Of a stretch of DNA of 46,681 nt, positions 41,443 to 46,681 are shown one piece after another. The notes below the pieces were generated by a model. That model did no database searches. It was not told the origin of the DNA and saw nothing but the letters and a program-made list of their open reading frames with translations. Both the position numbers and the translations under genes were made by a program. Source of the DNA: Bacteroidia bacterium (GTDB taxonomy: Bacteria; Bacteroidota; Bacteroidia; Bacteroidales; Azobacteroidaceae); NCBI GenBank assembly GCA_025999935.1, contig BNXY01000017.1, positions 1 through 46,681 of the forward strand, in the 5' to 3' direction. The stretch's first letter is position 1. The number at the start of each line of letters is the position of its first letter.

Positions 41443-43946
41443 TGTTTATTATTTAAAAGATTATCAACTGCATTGACCAAGAAAATATAACTTGCACCCA
41501 GATTCACAACATATTCGTTTTCGCCCCAGAAAAATGGATAATCTTCTTTATTTTCCGGAAAATCCGGTTTTAGAACTAATACACCCGGAACTATCCCGCC
41601 TGCTATGAAAGTGAAATCGGCTCTGTTGCTTCCGTAAGCCACTTTTTTGGAGTGCGCTCCTACGGCTGAAACAAAAGAAATATCGCTGTCGGGATGGGTT
41701 CCGTAAATATAATTCAATCCCTGATACACTAATTCCGGATCCACTAAATCGGGGAAATGTTGATGTAAAAGATAGCAGGTAATCGAATTTTGAATGATAC
41801 CGCCATTTCCCGCCCAGCCTCCGGTAGAGATAAATACGCCAAACGGATTTTGGTTGAACGTCGCCAGATTATCCGCATACGTTTTTACTAATGGCTCTAC
41901 TTGCGCCTTGAATTTTTCATCCATCAGGGGAATGGCTTGTGCAATTGTTCCGGCAAACCGTCCAAACTTTTTGCTTATTTCGGGATACATTTCGTTGATG
42001 CGGTTTTTGTAGCATTCGTCGCCTGTGGCTTGCAATAATTCTACTGCTGCGCGAAATTCTTCCGCATCCAACGCACCGCCGATAGTATTCAGATTACCTT
42101 TCGTGAATACGAATATGTCCGGCTCGTGGCTGTGTTCTTCCACCCAGATTTTTTTTGCAAATTGTAAACATTCGGCTGCAAGCTTTGCGTTGTAGCCTTT
42201 CAGTGCACGACTTGCCGATGCCAACGCGGCGGCAGCGCCATAATTCAAGGGTGTGGATTTATTGGTAAACGCCCAACGGTCGTCTTCGTTGCCTGCGATA
42301 TTATCTGTCTTATTAACCGCATCGCCCAAATGCCGGTATTGTTCGATATGGGATTCCACAATGCCATTCACGGCATAACCTACGGCTTTTTGTTGCGCGA
42401 GCAATTGAATAACGCCGTGCTCAATCTGTTGAAGAATATCGGGTTGTCCATCTGGGACGTGTATTTGCACCATCTGATTTTTTTGGTCAATGGTGGTTTC
42501 ATCGCGATTAATGCCGAACTGTTCCCATGAACGCACCAAATCCATAATTACTGCATTTTGTGTTTGTGTGCGAATATCAAAATCGCCTGCATCGTACCAG
42601 CCGCCCACGTTCAATCCGGGAATATGTTGCAGCGGTTTGTATTTATTGCCTGTTGTTGCGCCTTGCGCATACAAATCAAAATGATGATGATTGACAGGGG
42701 CTTGCCGGGCGTCGTCCAGATGGGAATTGCCGTGCCATACGCGGTAAGCCTCGCGCACAAAAATATGATCCATCTGCACCGGATAATACACATCCAATGT
42801 AGGATGCCAAGCATTTTGATACACGTTTTCATCTATGCGGAAACTTGCCGTCACTACATCGCCGTATTGCAAACGGTAAACGCCCTTTTCTTTTATGGCA
42901 GAGAAATCGAAAGTCAGGTAGTTGTAGCGCAAATATCTGCCCCAAGTTTGGGGTTTTTCGCTCAATACTTTGGTAATACTTCCATCATTATTTATTTTGA
43001 GCAATTGCACCTTGCTTGTGCGCGTATCGTTTTTATCCAATTCAATAACGGCAATTTTCTTTTGGGCAGGATGATAACCTACTTGCGAATGGGCAATGAC
43101 CGGCTGGCGCGTCCAATTTTTCAGTGTTTCGGCAGTAATAAACCATTCAATAATCTTCCCTGATTTATTGGCGGGCAACAGGCTGCGCACGACAAACCAA
43201 CCGTTTTGGGCTTTGTTCCGACCATCGAATAAATGCAGTTCATTGTCTGCGCTTGTGATGGTAATATGTCGTTCTGCATCTTCGGGCGCGAGGTCTATCT
43301 TGTTCCCGGAGGCAAGCGGCACAGGCTCTGTTTCGCCGTTAATAGAGGTCATATCGCTACTCGGATATAAGGGGAAAATGCCGTTGCTTTCGTACTTGTC
43401 ATTGTGGGCTTGACCCGCAATCCCCTGAGTAGCAATGTAGGATTTACCCCAATAGGCGGACGGCAGAAATTCGAGATTGAAACCGGCAATGCCGACTAAT
43501 GCTGCAGGCACCGGTTGTTCTGTCTGTACGCTCACAGATACGCCGCCGTCACGTATTTCGCCAACAATATTATAGTTGAAATTGTATTTTGAATATTTCA
43601 AAGATACAATGATTCGTTGGTTTTCTTTATCCACTTTCCGTTCGATAAATTCCGGCAGGGCATCCCATTGTCCGGGAGTCGGATTCAACCGCACATTGCC
43701 ATTTGTTACCGTGCGCACGCCGTGGTGTATCATTTCCACTCCGGCAATTTTCGCATCGTCGAACGAGCCGTCGTACCAGTTGCTGAACACCATCACGTTC
43801 AGTCCGCACGTTTCAAAATAGCCGGAATCGTTGAGGACGATTTGTTCCGAATTGGAATAGGATGTTCCATGTCGTTGACAGCTTGTTACAAGAATGCCGG
43901 CGATGATTCCAATTATACAGAATAAAAAAGAATTTCTATTGTTCAT
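41439..43946 (-). CDS. GH9 glycoside hydrolase (cellulase-like), lipoprotein
   Basis: The 835-aa product has a lipobox VTSC (Cys about 23). The N-terminal 250 residues form a non-catalytic beta-rich region, then a CelD-type Ig domain (SQVGYHPAQKKIAVIELD). A GH9 (alpha/alpha)6 barrel carries GGWYDAGDFDIRTQTQNA with the catalytic Asp pair. Near the end, WGENEYVVNLGASYIFLVNAV holds the acid Glu. GH9 enzymes cleave beta-1,4-glucans; in this locus a xyloglucan, mixed-linkage or oligosaccharide role is as likely as cellulose. Residues 175-183 are GIAGQAHND, from a palindromic repeat in the N-terminal region. The stop overlaps the GH2 start. Confidence 0.88.
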   Translation of the reverse strand: MNNRNSFLFCIIGIIAGILVTSCQRHGTSYSNSEQIVLNDSGYFETCGLNVMVFSNWYDGSFDDAKIAGVEMIHHGVRTVTNGNVRLNPTPGQWDALPEFIERKVDKENQRIIVSLKYSKYNFNYNIVGEIRDGGVSVSVQTEQPVPAALVGIAGFNLEFLPSAYWGKSYIATQGIAGQAHNDKYESNGIFPLYPSSDMTSINGETEPVPLASGNKIDLAPEDAERHITITSADNELHLFDGRNKAQNGWFVVRSLLPANKSGKIIEWFITAETLKNWTRQPVIAHSQVGYHPAQKKIAVIELDKNDTRTSKVQLLKINNDGSITKVLSEKPQTWGRYLRYNYLTFDFSAIKEKGVYRLQYGDVVTASFRIDENVYQNAWHPTLDVYYPVQMDHIFVREAYRVWHGNSHLDDARQAPVNHHHFDLYAQGATTGNKYKPLQHIPGLNVGGWYDAGDFDIRTQTQNAVIMDLVRSWEQFGINRDETTIDQKNQMVQIHVPDGQPDILQQIEHGVIQLLAQQKAVGYAVNGIVESHIEQYRHLGDAVNKTDNIAGNEDDRWAFTNKSTPLNYGAAAALASASRALKGYNAKLAAECLQFAKKIWVEEHSHEPDIFVFTKGNLNTIGGALDAEEFRAAVELLQATGDECYKNRINEMYPEISKKFGRFAGTIAQAIPLMDEKFKAQVEPLVKTYADNLATFNQNPFGVFISTGGWAGNGGIIQNSITCYLLHQHFPDLVDPELVYQGLNYIYGTHPDSDISFVSAVGAHSKKVAYGSNRADFTFIAGGIVPGVLVLKPDFPENKEDYPFFWGENEYVVNLGASYIFLVNAVDNLLNNKQ
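43398..43421 (-). repeat. Intragenic palindromic element, copy 4 (GIAGQAHND)
   Basis: On the gene strand ATTGCGGGTCAAGCCCACAAT, with one arm mismatch (CCCAC), followed by GAC. It is read GIAGQAHND in the N-terminal part of the GH9 protein, in the same frame as the other copies. Confidence 0.82.
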
Positions 43947-43966
43947 ATCTCTGTTCCAACAAATAA

Positions 43967-45886
43967 TTATTTCGTTTGAAAAGGCGATGCGGGCAAGCCT
44001 TCTTTGTTATACAAATTGGCTCCATCCGGATTATTCGCCCAAGCATAGCGTACTTTTTCGGGTTGGGAAATATCTTCATTCCAAACCGTTATCTGATTTC
44101 CTTTCATTGTTGCTTTCGCTAATTTAAAAATACCGTCGGCTCCTGCTACGGCAAAACCTTTGACTTCTTCTACCGGGGCAAAATCGTCTGTGCCTTTTTT
44201 GAATGACACCACTATTTTATTTCCTTCTATTTTACACGATTGATAAATCGGACCATCGGCGTTAATCTTTTCGCCATAAGCCAATTTCCGCGCTTGTAAA
44301 GCAAGCCGTTTTCCTACATCTTTTTTATTCAGCGGATGAATATCGTTCCATTCGCCCAGATCAATCGCTACCGCCAAACCTGTGTTGAGGACGGTTTGCG
44401 ACAAGTTCAACTGCACATCCCTCAATTCAGCCCAATCGCTGCGCTGTTGCAATAGCGCCGGTTCCATGTAGTTGGCAAGCTGAACAATCAAAAAAGGCAA
44501 ATCCTGTTTCCACAGACTGCGCCAATCGTTGATAAGGATTGACATCAAGTCGTAATATTCTCTGTATCTGCCGGTATTTGATTCTCCTTGATACCAGATA
44601 AAACCTTTTACCGCATGATTTTGCAACGGAGCAATCATGGCGTTGTAAAGCCCCACCGGTTTATTTTGAAAACTGACGCCACCGCCGCCCGCCATCGGCA
44701 TCACTGTGCCTAACTTGTATTTCCATTTGCCTTCCAGACTGATTTCCTGATTCGGAAACACAATTTTATAGGGCTTGTCTTTTACAAATTCAGGGAAACC
44801 GCCTTGGCTGATCAATCGCACAGTAACTAAATTTTTACCGGCTTTCAGTACGCCGGAAGGAACCGGATAATTACGCGGCGGATATTGATAGCCGGTCGTG
44901 CCGACAAATTGACCGTTTACATAGACCGAGTCGGAATCGACAATGCGACCCATATACAGAATAGCCGCCTGATTTTCCAAGCCGGCGGCTATTTCAATTT
45001 CTTTCCGAAACCAGTACGCACCATTCACTGGGCTGAATCCATTTTTCCCCCAACTATTGTCCAATAAATCGGTAGTAGCCCAATCTTGGTCGTTGTATTT
45101 TGGCAAAGACCATCGAATCGCTTCATTCAGTCCTTGGTCTTGTTCATTTAATATCGTTTGCCAACGGCGACCGGGCAATGAACCCAATCGCGACATATCG
45201 GCAATGAACTCATCGGATTGACAGATGCGTACATCATTCAAAAGGGCGGGGTAGGGCTTCAAGCCTTCTTCGCTAATCCATGCTTCGGCAGGCGTACCTC
45301 CTACGCTGGAATTAATCAATCCGACTGGAACGCCTGTCTTTTCGTACATCTCTTTTGCGAAAAAATAAGCTACCGCCGAAAAATTTTGCGCGGTTTCGGG
45401 CGTAACATCCACCCACGAACAAGGCGGCACATCGGCTTGCGGCCCATGGAAATTATACGTTAAAGGTATTTTTACATAACGTATATTGGGATTGGAATAA
45501 TTGCTTATTTCATCGCCGAATTTAGTCATTACACGGGAAATAGGCGTTTCCATATTGGATTGTCCGGAACAAAGCCAGACGTCGCCTATCAGAATGTTAT
45601 TGATCCGGATGGAATTACTTGCTTTAAATGTCATCGTATAAGGACCTCCGACTTTGTGTGACGGAAGCTGTACCTCCCATTTACCCGCTTGGTCAGCCGC
45701 GGTTTGATACTTCGCTTTATCAAATTCTATCGAAATCTTTTCGTCAGGTGCAGCCCAACCCCATATTTTGATAGGTACATCGCGTTGCAATATCATGCCG
45801 TCGCTGATTAACTGCGGCAATCGGATTTCCGCCATCATGGACAGCGAGAATGTTAAACAGACCAATAGTACAATATTCTTTTTCAT
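43967..45886 (-). CDS. Sialate O-acetylesterase-family (SASA) carbohydrate esterase
   Basis: The 639-aa product has a signal peptide (to about MMAE, residue 20). VWLCSGQSNME with nucleophile S110 opens the SGNH/SASA hydrolase domain; VGGTPAEAWISE and FIWYQGESNTGR are further blocks, and NDIHPLNKKDVG gives the Asp-His pair. A beta-sandwich (about 260-375) is inserted between the catalytic segments. It should remove acetyl groups, here probably from acetylated xylan rather than sialic acid, and act in the periplasm. It lies 20 nt upstream of the GH9 start. Confidence 0.88.
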   Translation of the reverse strand: MKKNIVLLVCLTFSLSMMAEIRLPQLISDGMILQRDVPIKIWGWAAPDEKISIEFDKAKYQTAADQAGKWEVQLPSHKVGGPYTMTFKASNSIRINNILIGDVWLCSGQSNMETPISRVMTKFGDEISNYSNPNIRYVKIPLTYNFHGPQADVPPCSWVDVTPETAQNFSAVAYFFAKEMYEKTGVPVGLINSSVGGTPAEAWISEEGLKPYPALLNDVRICQSDEFIADMSRLGSLPGRRWQTILNEQDQGLNEAIRWSLPKYNDQDWATTDLLDNSWGKNGFSPVNGAYWFRKEIEIAAGLENQAAILYMGRIVDSDSVYVNGQFVGTTGYQYPPRNYPVPSGVLKAGKNLVTVRLISQGGFPEFVKDKPYKIVFPNQEISLEGKWKYKLGTVMPMAGGGGVSFQNKPVGLYNAMIAPLQNHAVKGFIWYQGESNTGRYREYYDLMSILINDWRSLWKQDLPFLIVQLANYMEPALLQQRSDWAELRDVQLNLSQTVLNTGLAVAIDLGEWNDIHPLNKKDVGKRLALQARKLAYGEKINADGPIYQSCKIEGNKIVVSFKKGTDDFAPVEEVKGFAVAGADGIFKLAKATMKGNQITVWNEDISQPEKVRYAWANNPDGANLYNKEGLPASPFQTK

Positions 45887-45916
45887 AATGATTGTTAAAA
45901 AAGTTGTCTCAAAAAT

Positions 45917-45949
45917 AAACCTGTTGGGTCTTCAATACCTAACAGGTTT
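45917..45949 (-). repeat. Hairpin between GH8 and the esterase (terminator-like)
   Basis: AAACCTGTTGGGT (45917-45929) pairs with ACCTAACAGGTTT (45937-45949) with one mismatch. On the minus strand it is followed by ATTTTTGAGACAAC and a later T run. It could attenuate transcription within the operon or stabilise the upstream message. The long, near-perfect stem also resembles a dispersed repeat. Confidence 0.6.
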
Positions 45950-45962
45950 AATGGTTTAAATA

Positions 45963-46681
45963 TCATTCGGGAAAAATAATCCGGTAATTTCCACTCAAGT
46001 GCATGAATGAGAACAGTTGCAACAAACCATCGTAATAAGCGTCGAAATAGCCGTCGCTATAAGGTACATTGTTTGAATCCCAGAAATGGTCGATAAATTC
46101 GTAACTTTTCGAATGGGTGCAAGCCAACGACAAAGCAGCGGAAGTGGCTACCAGACCAATAGAATGGCGCAATTTATTATATCCTCCTGCGGGGAGTATC
46201 CAAGCCGGCGCTGTTCCATCCATGCCGAATTGATCGACAAAAGTAGTTAATCCTTGCAAATATAGAAAATTTTGAAATTTATTTCCATACATTTGTTGCC
46301 ATTCCTTATCGGAGCAAGACCATGAATAATCGAGCGCAATATTCATAGGCACCCGCCACGAATCGAAACGAAAAGCGTCATTCCTATATTTGCCGCGTGG
46401 CGTATCGCGCTCTATGATTGAACCGTCGTAATTATTTTGATCGGGATTTAACGCTGTAATGGGATGAACGGATTGATGCAGGTATTCGCGGGCCTTTTCG
46501 GCGCATTGCAACCAAAAATCCGCACGACCGTCGTTCGCCCAACGCGCCCATATTTCATAGAAAGCGGGAACATGATACGAAGGGTCTGTCCATGTACTAC
46601 CAATGCCATCGGGAACGAAGGTAATCAGTTTGTGCGTTGTGTCGATAAAATTGACAATATTTCCCGTGTTGTCTTTCGAAA
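45963..46681 (-). CDS. GH8 glycoside hydrolase (exo-oligoxylanase type), 5' end outside window
   Basis: The frame is open to the window edge; the visible 239 residues are the C-terminal part. Blocks DPSYHVPAFYEIWARWA (about 35-51) and RNDAFRFDSWRVPMNIALDYSW (about 100-121) are those of GH8 enzymes, and YFDAYYDGLLQLFSFMHLSG closes the (alpha/alpha)6 barrel. A methionine-like start at 46511 is TTG and sits mid-domain, so it is not the real start. In a xylan locus the reducing-end xylose-releasing exo-oligoxylanase activity (Rex) is the most likely; endo-xylanase is the alternative. It is the upstream-most visible gene of the operon. Confidence 0.88.
   Translation of the reverse strand, partial: SKDNTGNIVNFIDTTHKLITFVPDGIGSTWTDPSYHVPAFYEIWARWANDGRADFWLQCAEKAREYLHQSVHPITALNPDQNNYDGSIIERDTPRGKYRNDAFRFDSWRVPMNIALDYSWSCSDKEWQQMYGNKFQNFLYLQGLTTFVDQFGMDGTAPAWILPAGGYNKLRHSIGLVATSAALSLACTHSKSYEFIDHFWDSNNVPYSDGYFDAYYDGLLQLFSFMHLSGNYRIIFPE

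Noticed and set aside
1..46681. tRNA, rRNA or insertion-sequence transposase genes
   Set aside because: I saw no cloverleaf, rRNA segment, transposase frame or IS-type terminal repeats with a gene between them.

Overview
The window looks like a chromosome segment of a member of the Bacteroidetes, most likely Bacteroidales. The signs are: promoters of the TTTG-N19/20-TAnnTTTG type; starts without a clear Shine-Dalgarno sequence; many lipoproteins; BACON domains; an mtaB / acyltransferase / GT2 operon; and a large glycan-degradation locus carrying GH8, GH9, GH10, GH43, GH67, GH115 and a GPH-type sugar symporter. I cannot fix the genus from the sequence alone.

Layout. 1-4260 (+): the end of a clostripain-like peptidase, then a tightly overlapping operon of mtaB, a lipid A-type acyltransferase and a GT2 glycosyltransferase. 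4315-6297 (-): a TPR sensor kinase. 6491-12193 (-): a probable operon of MacB/FtsX-type ABC ATPase, lipoprotein, S41-like peptidase and ABC permease. It is headed by a near-perfect sigma-54 promoter and diverges from an NtrC-type response regulator and its kinase (12532-15227, +). 15391-21823 (+): a run of small lipoproteins and DUF805 membrane proteins. Four of these have a GNRA-tetraloop hairpin 17-18 nt before the start codon. 21893-27396: a second TPR kinase, a methyltransferase, a vestige of a third kinase, two related envelope proteins and a NarL-type regulator. 27445-29313 (-): htpG. 29419-46681 (-): a glucuronoxylan-degradation operon running GH8, SASA esterase, GH9, GH2, GH115, symporter, GH10, GH43, GH67, uxuA and ending at a strong terminator. 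No susC/susD pair is in view; the locus runs off the right edge.

How the genes work together. GH10 and GH8 cut xylan, a SASA-family esterase probably removes acetyl groups, and GH115 and GH67 remove (methyl)glucuronic acid from polymer and oligomers. The symporter imports short products, GH43 finishes them to pentose, and UxuA channels the uronic acid.

The most unusual signals are in repeats and regulation. (1) A short palindromic element occurs four times, always inside a gene and always read in the same frame, adding the peptide (I/V)AGQA(R/H)(N/H)D to four unrelated proteins. (2) There is a structurally conserved GNRA hairpin leader. (3) The sigma-54 promoter has two tandem 17-bp sites 21 bp apart upstream. 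(4) C/G palindromes sit exactly at the -33 boxes of several promoters. (5) Dispersed repeats supply the ends of GH10 and GH115.
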